Below are positions 34,918-43,260 of a stretch of DNA of 64,000 nt, piece by piece. The translations under genes were made by a program, and so were the position numbers. Origin of the DNA: Streptomyces antnestii (lineage in GTDB: Bacteria > Actinomycetota > Actinomycetes > Streptomycetales > Streptomycetaceae). The first letter of the stretch is position 1. Every line of letters begins with the position of its first letter. The DNA lies in assembly GCF_004005495.1 (NCBI RefSeq), contig NZ_RZYA01000001.1, positions 1-64,000 on the forward strand, read 5' to 3'. The notes under the pieces are model-generated. The model saw only the letters and a program-made list of their open reading frames with translations. It was not told the origin of the DNA and ran no database searches.

Positions 34918-34984
34918 TCTTCCGCTCGCACTCATGTGCCACCCGCCGAGGCGTATCGCACCGGCGTTTGATAGATATCAGCTC

Positions 34985-35650
34985 ATGCCTCTCCTTCCCG
35001 AGGAGTCTCAGATTCACGAGAGTGCCCAGGGTCCCCGCGCCACTTCGGCCCCCAGCGGCCGTACCGCGCCGACCCCCCGCCCCGTACCCGGCCCGCGTCC
35101 CGCGGCGCCGCCGCGACCCGGACGCCCGGGTCCCGCAAGGCCGATGCCGCCCGCGCAGCGCACGTCGCGCGAGTCGGCACCCGCCGTCAAGCCGGGGCCG
35201 TCGGCTCCGGCCGCCCCCGCTGCCGTGCCGACCGAGTCCGCCCCGGCGGGCTCGACCGAGCAGCCGCAGATCCAGCTGATCCCGGCTTCGGTCGAGGGCG
35301 CCCTGGACGCCGCGGAGGAAGCCGTCGACCTGCTCCTCGACTCGGGCCGTGCGCCCGGCGAGGTGCTGGTGATCACCACCGGTGACCCGCACCCGTGGGC
35401 CACCCACGAGCTGTCCTTCGGCGACACCGCCTACTGGGCGCAGCACGACGCGGGTGACGACGTCTTCTATGCCGACGCCGGTGCCGCCGAGCGCGCCACC
35501 AAGCGGCCCGTGGTCGTCGTCGCGCTGAACGGCGGCGCCGACGAGGTGGCCGCCACCGCTCTGCCGCTCGCCCTCGGCCGGGCGGGTGCCCTGCTGATCG
35601 TGTGCGGAGACCCGCAGCGGATCAACTCCCTGCTGGGCGCCGGAGTCTGA
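34985..35650 (+). CDS. Hypothetical protein with Pro-rich N-terminus and conserved C-terminal domain
   Basis: About 221 aa. Residues ~15-95 are a Pro/Arg/Ala-rich, probably disordered region. The C-terminal ~120 residues (starting QIQLIPASVEGALDAAEEAV) form a compact domain with VLVITTGDPHPWATHELSFGD, AYWAQHDAGDDVFYADA, VVVVALNGGADE and LLIVCGDPQRIN. This looks like a domain I associate with the C-terminus of actinobacterial UvrD-like helicases, but here without any helicase motor. I do not know its function. ATG 34985 is chosen because the preceding sequence lies within rnhB. Confidence 0.7.
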   Translation: MPLLPEESQIHESAQGPRATSAPSGRTAPTPRPVPGPRPAAPPRPGRPGPARPMPPAQRTSRESAPAVKPGPSAPAAPAAVPTESAPAGSTEQPQIQLIPASVEGALDAAEEAVDLLLDSGRAPGEVLVITTGDPHPWATHELSFGDTAYWAQHDAGDDVFYADAGAAERATKRPVVVVALNGGADEVAATALPLALGRAGALLIVCGDPQRINSLLGAGV

Positions 35651-35659
35651 CACGCCGCA

Positions 35660-35702
35660 CGCCGGCCGCCCGGACCGCTCGACGGTTCCAGGGCGGCCGG
35701 CG
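35660..35702. terminator. Bidirectional terminator
   Basis: 12-bp stem (35660-35671 with 35691-35702) with a partly paired loop, between convergent hypothetical genes. Confidence 0.7.
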
Positions 35703-35767
35703 GCGCCGTGTGCCCGGCGCGCACCAGCGCATTCCCGGTCGTCGGCAGCGGCGCCCAACCGGCCGTT

Positions 35768-36406
35768 TCAGCGGGCCGCCGCGCGCCGCAGCACTTCCGA
35801 AGCCGCACCACCTGTACGGGGAAGAGGCTGCTCCGCGCCCTCGAACCCCTCGGGCGTCGACCCCAGGCTGGGCCGCCGACCGCCGCGCCCCTCGCCGAGC
35901 ACCTGCCAACCGTCACGCGTCATGGTGATGTACGCCCCACAGCGCAGCCCATGAAGCGTGCAGGCGTCGCGCAGCCCCCACATCCACGCCCCGTCCTCCT
36001 CGGTCCACCGCGCATCACCCTCGCGGCAGTAGAGCAGCACGGCCGTGCGTACCGGCGTACGGCGCCGAAGATCGTGCGGGATGACCCGGCGCAGCTGCGC
36101 GAGCAGCGCGTTGCGGAACACCCAGCCGTCCGCGGTGCTGGCGCGCCGTGCGAACGACGCGCTGGCCCTGAGCCGCTCCTCGCTGTCGAGCACGGCGACG
36201 ACGGCCGTCTCCGGCTTGGGGCGATGCCGGACGTGCAGACCGCTGACGACCTCACGCGGATTGCGCAGCAGTGGGATCCCCGCCGCGGCCCATTCCGCGG
36301 GTTCGAGCATCCTGGCGAGTTGGTTGGCGGAGTCGGCGAACATGTCGGCACGGGTCGAGGACGCCGACAACGATGCCGCCGAGGACGGAGCGAATCCGAA
36401 GGTCAC
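35768..36406 (-). CDS. Hypothetical protein downstream of recQ
   Basis: About 212 aa, starting at GTG 36406 behind GGGAGGA. The N-terminal region (TFGFAPSSAASLSASSTRADMFADSANQLARML in part) is followed by an alpha/beta-looking core with TAVVAVLDSEERLR, TAVLLYCREGDARWTEEDGAWMW and RCGAYITMTRDGWQ. The cores look like regularly spaced beta strands, but I recognise no family. It is co-oriented with recQ, about 220 bp downstream of the recQ stop. Conserved as a hypothetical in Streptomyces from memory. Confidence 0.6.
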   Translation of the reverse strand: MTFGFAPSSAASLSASSTRADMFADSANQLARMLEPAEWAAAGIPLLRNPREVVSGLHVRHRPKPETAVVAVLDSEERLRASASFARRASTADGWVFRNALLAQLRRVIPHDLRRRTPVRTAVLLYCREGDARWTEEDGAWMWGLRDACTLHGLRCGAYITMTRDGWQVLGEGRGGRRPSLGSTPEGFEGAEQPLPRTGGAASEVLRRAAAR

Positions 36407-36624
36407 GGTCCTCCCTTCGGCTACGCGCCCACAAAGAGGGCGGGGTCGGACTGGGGGAGCGCACCGCGGCACAGCCCTACCGGACCACGAGGGAGCCGCG
36501 CGGGAGCGATTCCAATTCTTCCCGTCGTACTGGCTTGCGGCAACGAGCAATTGGAGCCGCGCGCCGGTATCTGGGGATGCGTCGCCTATATCCCTGCCCA
36601 AAGCTGCGGCCCCCGACGCCGGCC

Positions 36625-38799
36625 TCACCCCTGTACGGCCAGGACCAGCGGCAACACCCCCTTGGCGCCCGCTCGGCGCAGCAGTCGCGCGGCCATGGCC
36701 AGGGTCCAGCCCGTCTCCGTCAGATCGTCGACGAGCAGAACGGGACCCTCCACCGCCGCGAGCGCGGAGGAGAGCTCCGGCGGCACGACGAGAGCGCCGT
36801 CGAGGGCCCGCAGTCGCTGGGCGCTGTTGCTACGCGGCACGCGGGCGGTGTCGGCTCCCGCGGCGTATTCGATGGAACCCAGGAACGGGAGCCGTCCGAC
36901 CTCGGCGATCCGGGCGCCCAGGGACTGGATGAGGCGGGGCTTGGACGCGGAGGCCATGGTGACGACGCCCACGGGGCGCGGCTGGGCGTCGGGGGCGCCG
37001 GCTGCCCAGCCGCCGGGGCCTTTCGCCCAGTCGGCGAGCACTTCCACCACAGCCTTCGCCACGTCGTCGGGCACCGGGCCGTCCGGGGCCTGTGGCGCCA
37101 GCATCGGCCGCAGCCGGTTGCCCCAGCCGATGTCCGAGAGGCGGCCGAGCGCACGGCCCGCCGCAGCCTGCTCGCCCGCCGGGATACGGCCCTTGAGATC
37201 GATGCCGACCGCCGCGAGACCGGTCGGCCACATCCGCCGGGGCTCCACGTCGGCGCCGGGGCGGCCGAGTTCACCCTTCGCGGCGTCGAGCGCGTCACCG
37301 GACACCTTGTCGCTGAAGCGTGCCCCCGCGCAGTTGTCACAGCGGCCGCACGGGGCCGCGCCCTCGTCGTCCAGCTGCCGGCGCAGGAACTCCATTCGGC
37401 AACCGGTCGTCGTCGCGTAGTCACGCATCGCCTGCTGCTCGGCCTCGCGCTGCTTGGCGACCCACACATAGCGCTCGGTGTCATAGATCCAGGGCTCGCC
37501 CGTGGAGATCCAGCCGCCCTTGACGCGGTGCACGGCGCCGTCCACGTCGAGAACCTTGAGCATCGTCTCCAGGCGTGAGCGGCGCAGCTCCACCAGGGGC
37601 TCGAGGGCCGGCAGCGACAGCGGCCGACCCGCCTGGGCCAGCGCGTCCAGCGTGCGCCGCACCTGCTCCTCCGGCGGGAAGGCGAGAGAGGCGAAGTACC
37701 GCCAGATCGCCTCGTCCTCCTTGCCGGGAAGAAGCAGCACCTCGGCATGCTCGACACCGCGCCCGGCCCGGCCGACCTGCTGGTAGTACGCGATCGGGGA
37801 CGAGGGTGAACCGAGGTGGACCACGAAGCCGAGGTCGGGCTTGTCGAAGCCCATACCGAGTGCGGACGTGGCGACCAGGGCCTTGACGCGGTTGGCGAGG
37901 AGGTCCTCCTCGGCCTGCTGGCGGTCCACGTTCTCCGTCTTGCCCGTGTAGGAGGCGACCGTGTGCCCGCAGTGGCGCAGGTAGGCGGTCACCTCCTCCG
38001 CGGCGGCGACGGTGAGGGTGTAGATGATTCCGGAGCCGGGGAGATCGTCGAGGTGGTCGGCCAGCCAGGCCAGCCGGTGGGCGGCATCGGGGAGTTGGAG
38101 CACGCTCAGACTGAGGCTCTCGCGGTCGAGCGGACCGCGCAGCACCAGGGCGTCAGTGCCGCCCCCTGAGCCGCCGTCCGTGCCGAGCTGCTCGGCGACG
38201 TCCGCCGTCACCCGTGCGTTGGCCGTGGCCGTGGTCGCCAGGACCGGGACGCCCTGCGGCAGATCGGCGAGCATCGTGCGAAGACGCCGGTAGTCAGGCC
38301 GGAAGTCGTGCCCCCAGTCGGAGATGCAGTGGGCCTCGTCCACCACGAGCAGGCCGGTGGCGGCCGCGAGGCGGGGAAGCACCTGGTCGCGGAAGTCGGG
38401 GTTGTTCAGCCGCTCGGGGCTGACGAGCAGCACGTCGACCTCACCGGCGGCGACCTCGGCCTGGACGGTCTCCCACTCCTCCGTGTTGGAGGAATTGATC
38501 GTGCGGGCGTGGATTCCGGCGCGGGCCGCCGCATCCACCTGGTTGCGCATGAGCGCGAGGAGGGGGGAGACGATCACGGTGGGGCCGCTGCCACGCTCGC
38601 GCAGCAGCGCCGTGGCGACGAAGTACACCGCGGACTTTCCCCAGCCGGTGCGCTGCACGACGAGCGCCCTTCTGTGGTCAGCGACCAGCGCCTCGATCGC
38701 GCGCCACTGGTCCTCGCGCAGCCGGGCCCGGCCCGTCGGGTCACCGACGAGTCGGGCGAGTACGGCATCGGCGGCCGTGCGCAGCTCTTCGTTGCTCAT
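36625..38799 (-). CDS. recQ: RecQ-family DNA helicase with C-terminal phosphoribosyltransferase-like motif
   Basis: 724 aa. Helicase motor: [18 protein letters not shown] (motif I), [20 protein letters not shown] (motif II and RecQ aromatic loop), [10 protein letters not shown] (III), [20 protein letters not shown] (V), [11 protein letters not shown] (VI). A RecQ zinc site follows ([23 protein letters not shown]). Instead of an HRDC domain, the C-terminal ~150 residues include [21 protein letters not shown], a PRPP-binding loop of type I phosphoribosyltransferases (ComF-like). ATG 38799 with GGGGG upstream is used; the ORF extends 20 codons further. Expected roles are fork and recombination repair; the PRTase part is unexplained. 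A pair of DnaA boxes lies just upstream. Confidence 0.88.
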   Translation of the reverse strand: MSNEELRTAADAVLARLVGDPTGRARLREDQWRAIEALVADHRRALVVQRTGWGKSAVYFVATALLRERGSGPTVIVSPLLALMRNQVDAAARAGIHARTINSSNTEEWETVQAEVAAGEVDVLLVSPERLNNPDFRDQVLPRLAAATGLLVVDEAHCISDWGHDFRPDYRRLRTMLADLPQGVPVLATTATANARVTADVAEQLGTDGGSGGGTDALVLRGPLDRESLSLSVLQLPDAAHRLAWLADHLDDLPGSGIIYTLTVAAAEEVTAYLRHCGHTVASYTGKTENVDRQQAEEDLLANRVKALVATSALGMGFDKPDLGFVVHLGSPSSPIAYYQQVGRAGRGVEHAEVLLLPGKEDEAIWRYFASLAFPPEEQVRRTLDALAQAGRPLSLPALEPLVELRRSRLETMLKVLDVDGAVHRVKGGWISTGEPWIYDTERYVWVAKQREAEQQAMRDYATTTGCRMEFLRRQLDDEGAAPCGRCDNCAGARFSDKVSGDALDAAKGELGRPGADVEPRRMWPTGLAAVGIDLKGRIPAGEQAAAGRALGRLSDIGWGNRLRPMLAPQAPDGPVPDDVAKAVVEVLADWAKGPGGWAAGAPDAQPRPVGVVTMASASKPRLIQSLGARIAEVGRLPFLGSIEYAAGADTARVPRSNSAQRLRALDGALVVPPELSSALAAVEGPVLLVDDLTETGWTLAMAARLLRRAGAKGVLPLVLAVQG

Positions 38800-38850
38800 G
38801 CCCCCATGCAACCCGATGGGTCGGACATTGCGCGAATGAGCCTTCCCGCC

Positions 38851-38892
38851 TGTGGACAACTCCTGTCGTGTCCCTGACCCGGGTTATCCACA
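38851..38892. promoter_or_regulatory. Pair of inverted DnaA boxes between recQ and the DUF4192 gene
   Basis: TGTGGACAA (38851-38859) is the exact reverse complement of the Streptomyces DnaA box TTGTCCACA; TTATCCACA (38884-38892) is the E. coli consensus box. They form the arms of a 13-bp inverted repeat (GCCTGTGGACAAC / GTTATCCACAGGC, one mismatch) centred between the divergent genes. Confidence 0.68.
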
Positions 38893-38932
38893 GGCAAAAA
38901 CGGAATCTCAGGATTCGCGGCATGGTCGTCGC

Positions 38933-40456
38933 ATGACGAATCACAGCGAAGCAGCCGGCGCACCCGGCACGGAACAGGTCACCCTGCGCAACCCCGCCGA
39001 ACTGGCCGAGGCGCTCCCGTACTTGCTCGGGTTCAGGCCCGAGGACAGCATCGTGCTCGTCGCCCTGCACCGCGGACGCTTCGGCGGGCGGGTGCGGATC
39101 GGAATCCCCGAGCGCCCCGGCGACTGGCCGTCCGTCGCGGACGAGATGGCCCGGTGTCTCGTCAGCGGCTGCAAGCGGAGGGAAGGGATCCCGGACGGCA
39201 TCGTGGCGTTCCTGTGCCGGGATCCGAAGGCCCACGAGACCGGGCGGCAGACCATGGAGCACCTGCGGCCCCTGGCACAGTCGCTGCGCACGGCGTGCGG
39301 CGGCCTCGACGTGCCCGTGGTCGAGACCCTCTGCATCGCCGACGATCACTTCTGGTCGTACAGCTGCCCGGTCGCGGAATGCTGCCCACCCGACGGCACA
39401 CCGCTGGCCGCGTCCGGTACGTCGGTCACCGCGGCCGCGATGACGTACGCGGGGATCCAGGTCAGGCGCCCGTTGCGGGAGACGAGGGCCCGGCTCGCGC
39501 CCTGGCAGACGGCGGCAGTGGCGGAGCAGGAGCGGGCGCTGGACGCCGCGGCCATGGCGCTCGTCCCCAGGATTCTCTCCGGCGCCCCGCGCGCCGAGAT
39601 CGCCGGCGAGACACTCGATCTCGCCCAGCGTGTCTGGCGCCGCTTCGGGCACGCGCCGGCGGGCGGCGACACGCTGGAGACCGATCTCAGGGACGACGAG
39701 CAGCTCGCCCACGACGAGGCGGCCAGGCTCATCCTCGGCCTCCAGGACCGGCTGACCAGGGATCACGCGGCCGAGTGGATGGAGGGCGACGAAGCACCGC
39801 TGGCCCTGCGGCTGTGGAGGGCCCTGGCCCGCCGCTGCGTCGGCCCGTACGGCGAGCACGCGGCGGCGCCGCTGACGCTCGCGGGCTGGGTCGCGTGGTC
39901 CCTGGGTGACCGGGTGGAGGCGGGAGAGGCATTGGACATGGCCCTGGAGGCCGACCCGCGATATGTCTTCGCCCGCCTCCTCATGGAGGCGTGCAGCGCG
40001 GACCTGGATCCGGAGCTGGTGCGACGCAGCCTGCGCAAGTCCCGGGAAGACCGGATTCTGGCGGCGTCGGAGACGGGTTCCGAGGGGGGCGGGGACGTAG
40101 ACGTTCACGGAGACGTAGACAGTCACGGAGACGGAGACGGAGACGGAGACGGAGACGGGTCGGGCGTCGGCGTGAGGTCGGGTGCCGGGGGAGTGGCTGA
40201 CGTGGCCGTTGGTCCTGAGGGCGGGAGTGCCACTGGGCAGGCTGGCGCCGAGGAGTCAGAGGAGTCAGAGGAGTCAGAGGACTCACGGGAGTCGAGTGAG
40301 GCGCGGATGATGCGGGCCTTGGAGGCCGCCCTGCGACGGCGTGGACCGCGACGTTCCGGTGCCGGTAAGGGACCCGCCCAAGCGGGGGCGCATGCCACGC
40401 GGCGGCCGCAGGGGCGGCGCCGGGTCGGCCGGCAGGGGAGTCGGCGGGACGGATGA
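38933..40456 (+). CDS. DUF4192 domain protein with low-complexity tail
   Basis: 507 aa. Residues ~10-375 match DUF4192: VTLRNPAELAEALPYLLGFRPEDSIVLVALH at the start, LCIADDHFWSYSC, and a TPR-like end (LAGWVAWSLGDRVEAGEALDMALEADPRY). The family is widespread in actinobacteria, function unknown. The last ~130 residues are an unrelated tail: VDVHGDVDSHGDGDGDGDGDG, then EESEESEESEDSRES and a basic end. These are encoded by GGAGAC and GAGGAGTCA repeats. ATG 38933 opens the conserved region directly. Divergent from recQ, sharing the DnaA-box region. Confidence 0.75.
   Translation: MTNHSEAAGAPGTEQVTLRNPAELAEALPYLLGFRPEDSIVLVALHRGRFGGRVRIGIPERPGDWPSVADEMARCLVSGCKRREGIPDGIVAFLCRDPKAHETGRQTMEHLRPLAQSLRTACGGLDVPVVETLCIADDHFWSYSCPVAECCPPDGTPLAASGTSVTAAAMTYAGIQVRRPLRETRARLAPWQTAAVAEQERALDAAAMALVPRILSGAPRAEIAGETLDLAQRVWRRFGHAPAGGDTLETDLRDDEQLAHDEAARLILGLQDRLTRDHAAEWMEGDEAPLALRLWRALARRCVGPYGEHAAAPLTLAGWVAWSLGDRVEAGEALDMALEADPRYVFARLLMEACSADLDPELVRRSLRKSREDRILAASETGSEGGGDVDVHGDVDSHGDGDGDGDGDGSGVGVRSGAGGVADVAVGPEGGSATGQAGAEESEESEESEDSRESSEARMMRALEAALRRRGPRRSGAGKGPAQAGAHATRRPQGRRRVGRQGSRRDG
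40127..40158. repeat. GGAGAC hexanucleotide repeat
   Basis: Five contiguous GGAGAC units inside the DUF4192 gene encode alternating Gly-Asp. A related 9-bp repeat GAGGAGTCA (three copies, ~40250-40277) follows and encodes the Glu/Ser run. Confidence 0.9.
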
Positions 40457-40806
40457 GGCCGGGTATGAGGGTGAGTGTGGGGGCGGGCAGGGGGTGGCGA
40501 CTGCTCCCCTTCCTGTTCCGCTTCCTGTTCCGCGGGCGTGACTTGGTGCGGGGCAAGCCCGTTCACGTCTGTGGCGCAGCCGCTGACCGGGCCGCGCCGT
40601 CGTCTCCCCGTCGACCTTTCGGAGCGCCATCGGCGCCTCGCGCGCGCCCAGCGCGGAAGGAGCCATCCCGTGCCGCCCCCTGTGTCACCGACCGCGTCCG
40701 ACGTACCCGCGGTGCTCGTTCTGGAGAAGGGCACCGGGCGCGGAGCTGCCGGCGGCTCGCATCGCGAGACGGTTCCGAGTGGTGGTCGCCGAGAGGTGAG
40801 GTGGCG
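40457..40806. other. 350-bp gap between DUF4192 and debranching-like genes
   Basis: Holds one candidate small ORF (see 40569-40810) and no other recognisable feature; CTTCCTGTTCCG is duplicated at 40508-40519 and 40523-40534. Confidence 0.5.
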
Positions 40807-40810
40807 ATGA
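40569..40810 (+). CDS. Candidate small ORF coupled to the debranching-like gene
   Basis: Possible 80-codon ORF (GTG 40569; alternative GTG 40674 with AAGGAG 8 nt upstream). Its stop overlaps the ATG of the next gene as ATGA. Product would contain RRRLPVDLSERHRRLARAQR. GC at third positions is high at first and drops near the end, so it may be real, decaying or spurious. No family recognised. Confidence 0.3.
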
Positions 40811-43143
40811 CGTCGCCAACCGTGCACGGGGCAGAGCCTGATGACTGGACCTCGGGAGCGTTCGGGAACGCGTTCGTCGATTCGCTCGGGGGCGGACGGA
40901 GTGGCGAGGTCGTCGAGATCCCCTTGAAGCCGACCAGCCCGGCCACTCCCGGCCCCCGCAAGGAGGCGACCAGCCCGGCCACTCCCGGCCCCCGCAAGGA
41001 GGCGACCAGCTCGGCCTCTCTTGGCGCCAGCACGAAGTCGACCGTCCCGGTCCCCTCCCGGGACCGTGTCGAGTCGGCCGGCTCAGCCTCGCCCACGGGA
41101 CGCACATCGCCGAGTGCCAAAGCTCCGTCCTCTGATCCAAAGGCTCCGTCGTCCGTCGCGCACGCCTGGCGGGCGTCCGCCTCCGTTCCCCGGCGATCCG
41201 CCGAGCTGCCACCGGCGCACGCGGCGCTCATCTGTGTGGCACTGCCGTTCCTCGCGATCTCTTCGCAGGAAGGCCAGTTGACGGGTGACGGACTGGAAGG
41301 GTTCTACCTTGCGGGGCGCCGCCTCCTGTCTCGCTGCCTGCTGAGGGTGGCCGGGCGTGAGCCGGTCGCGGTGCAGGCCCGTATGGCCGCCGCCGACCGG
41401 GCCAGATTCGTGGCGACGCTGCGGTCCGTGGTGGACGGCGGCCCTGACCCGGAGATCGTGGTCGAACGGTTGAGGCACGCCGACGGCACGGAGCGGATCA
41501 CCCTGCGCAGCTCCGCCGTGCGCCCGCTGCGACTGCCCGTCGAGGTTGCGCTCGGCACGGATCTGGCGGAACTGGGCGCGGTGGCCGCCGGGCGGGCGGG
41601 CCGCGAACTGGCTGCCACCGTCCACGACTCCGGCCTGCGATGGTCGTCGTCGGCAGGGCACGCCGTCGTCTCCGCGGACCCGCCGCCCCTCGATGCGCTG
41701 GCCTCCGCCGGCCTGCTGCGCTGGGAGCCCGAGCTGCCACCGGGCGGCACCTGGAGTGTCGAGCTGCGGGTACGGACCGACAGCCCGGGGGCGGGCCGGC
41801 CGGCGGCAAACGGATCGGTACGTCCGCTGGCCGGGGCGGTAGCGGCAGGTGACGACCCACGCGTAGGTCCGCTGCTCAGGTCCTGCGTCGAGGACCTGCA
41901 CGCGTTGCTGCTGCGCGACCCGGCGCACCCCTCGGACCTCTACCTCGCCGCGGGTGCGCCCTGGAGGTGCGGCCTGGCTCCGGCCGAGGCGTTGGCGGCG
42001 GCACGAATGGCGCTGCCTCTGGGAACGAGATTGGCGGCGAGCACGCTCAAGGCGCTCGCCCGCACACAACTCCCGGGATCGGGGCGGGAGTCGGGGATGA
42101 TCCCCGGACCACTGAGAGACGCGGGCCCGCATCTGCCGCCCGGCTGCACGGGAACGGAAGCGACGCTGCTGTTCCCGGCGCTCCTCGCGGAGGCGAGACG
42201 CTGGGGACTTCCGGAACAGGAGGTCGCCGAGCTGTTGCCGACGGCTGAGCGCTGCCTCCACTGGCTCCGGTCCGCCGTCGGCGACAGTCCATACCTGGCG
42301 GACACAGGTCCCAGACGGCTCCTGCGCTGCGAGACCCAGGCGCATGCCCATCGCGCCGCGGTCCTCGGCGCGGATCTGCTGGACGCCCTCGGCCGACCAG
42401 GAGCGGTGGAGCTGCGCCAGTGGGCCCAGGCGCTGCGGACTCGATTTCAGGAGGACTTCTGGGCAGAGGACCGCGGAGGTGGCCGGCCCGCCGCCGCCCG
42501 CATGCCCGACGGACGCCTCCTGACCCACCTAGGCAGCGCCTCCGCCCATCTGCTCGACACCGGGCTGTTCGGCGGTGGTCTGATGGCGCCGGGCCTGCTC
42601 GACAAGGTGCAGATCGAGCAGCTCGCGCGGCTCCTGGGCGGTCCGGCGCTCGACTCGGGATGGGGGCTGCGCAGTCTGGGTGTACGGGAGACGTCGTACA
42701 ACCCGTTCGGGCACCGTGGCGGCGCCGTTCGGGTGCAGGAGACGGCGCTGGCCGTGGCCGGACTGGCCTCGGCGGGCTACGAGAAGGAGGCGAGCTCGCT
42801 GCTGCGGGGCGTCCTGCTCGCGGCCGAGGCGTTCGGGTTCAGACTGCCGGAGATGTATGCGGGGGAGCAGCGTCGCGAAGGGGGCGCCCCGCTTCCGCAC
42901 CCGGCCGCCTGCAGACCCGCGGCCACCGCCGCGGCGGCGGGAGTGCGGCTCCTGACCGCCCTCGTCGGGATTCGGCCGGACGTGCCCGCCGGGACGGTGA
43001 CGCTCAGACCGATGTGCGCACCCCTGGGGGAGATCGGTCTGGCCGGGCTGCGGGTCTCGGGCGCCCCGTTCTCCGTGCGGGTCAGCAGGCTCGGTCTCGC
43101 CATGGTCGAGGAGGCGGCCGACGGGCTGCAGTTGGGGGCGTGA
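40807..43143 (+). CDS. Glycogen-debranching-like / MGH1-type glycoside hydrolase family protein
   Basis: 778 aa. Residues 1-130 are a Ser/Thr/Pro/Ala region containing a perfect 12-residue duplication (PTSPATPGPRKE-type). The conserved part begins with EGQLTGDGLEGFYLAGRRLLSRCLLRVAGREP, the N-terminal domain of amylo-1,6-glucosidase-like proteins, and continues as an (alpha/alpha)6-barrel with LYLAAGAPW, IPGPLRDAGPHLPPGCTGTEATLLFPALL and GWGLRSLGVRETSYNPFGHRGGAVRVQETALAV. LPEMYAGEQRR is typical of the C-terminal end. Catalytic acids cannot be certified by eye. Likely acts on intracellular alpha-glucan or a related oligosaccharide. RBS GAGGTGAGG upstream. Confidence 0.75.
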   Translation: MTSPTVHGAEPDDWTSGAFGNAFVDSLGGGRSGEVVEIPLKPTSPATPGPRKEATSPATPGPRKEATSSASLGASTKSTVPVPSRDRVESAGSASPTGRTSPSAKAPSSDPKAPSSVAHAWRASASVPRRSAELPPAHAALICVALPFLAISSQEGQLTGDGLEGFYLAGRRLLSRCLLRVAGREPVAVQARMAAADRARFVATLRSVVDGGPDPEIVVERLRHADGTERITLRSSAVRPLRLPVEVALGTDLAELGAVAAGRAGRELAATVHDSGLRWSSSAGHAVVSADPPPLDALASAGLLRWEPELPPGGTWSVELRVRTDSPGAGRPAANGSVRPLAGAVAAGDDPRVGPLLRSCVEDLHALLLRDPAHPSDLYLAAGAPWRCGLAPAEALAAARMALPLGTRLAASTLKALARTQLPGSGRESGMIPGPLRDAGPHLPPGCTGTEATLLFPALLAEARRWGLPEQEVAELLPTAERCLHWLRSAVGDSPYLADTGPRRLLRCETQAHAHRAAVLGADLLDALGRPGAVELRQWAQALRTRFQEDFWAEDRGGGRPAAARMPDGRLLTHLGSASAHLLDTGLFGGGLMAPGLLDKVQIEQLARLLGGPALDSGWGLRSLGVRETSYNPFGHRGGAVRVQETALAVAGLASAGYEKEASSLLRGVLLAAEAFGFRLPEMYAGEQRREGGAPLPHPAACRPAATAAAAGVRLLTALVGIRPDVPAGTVTLRPMCAPLGEIGLAGLRVSGAPFSVRVSRLGLAMVEEAADGLQLGA
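40931..41002. repeat. Perfect 36-bp tandem duplication
   Basis: Two identical 36-bp units (40931-40966, 40967-41002) plus the start of a third; being a multiple of three, the duplication stays in frame and adds 12 residues to the N-terminal linker. Confidence 0.95.
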
Positions 43144-43260
43144 CCGGCGAGGACGTAAGTATCGAAGATCGGCGGGGGCGCACTCCAGGAGCTCGAACAA
43201 GGTCCGACCTTCGATCGCGAAGGGAGTGTTTATCGTCAGGAAGACGACTATGATCGCGGC
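43144..43260. other. Intergenic region upstream of the Nudix gene
   Basis: 117 bp with an interrupted inverted repeat ATCGAAGATCG / CTTCGATCG (43160-43218) and the operator/promoter listed separately. Confidence 0.45.
43230..43254 (+). promoter_or_regulatory. Nudix gene promoter with overlapping NrtR-like operator
   Basis: Inverted repeat TTATCGTC-AGGAA-GACGACTA (43230-43250), imperfect in the right arm, overlaps a near-consensus -10 TATGAT (43249-43254). The ATG follows by 6 nt. Confidence 0.6.

Noticed and set aside
38852..38932. 27-codon upstream extension of the DUF4192 gene
   Set aside because: It would run through the DnaA-box region and lacks homology; the internal ATG at 38933 directly opens the conserved domain.
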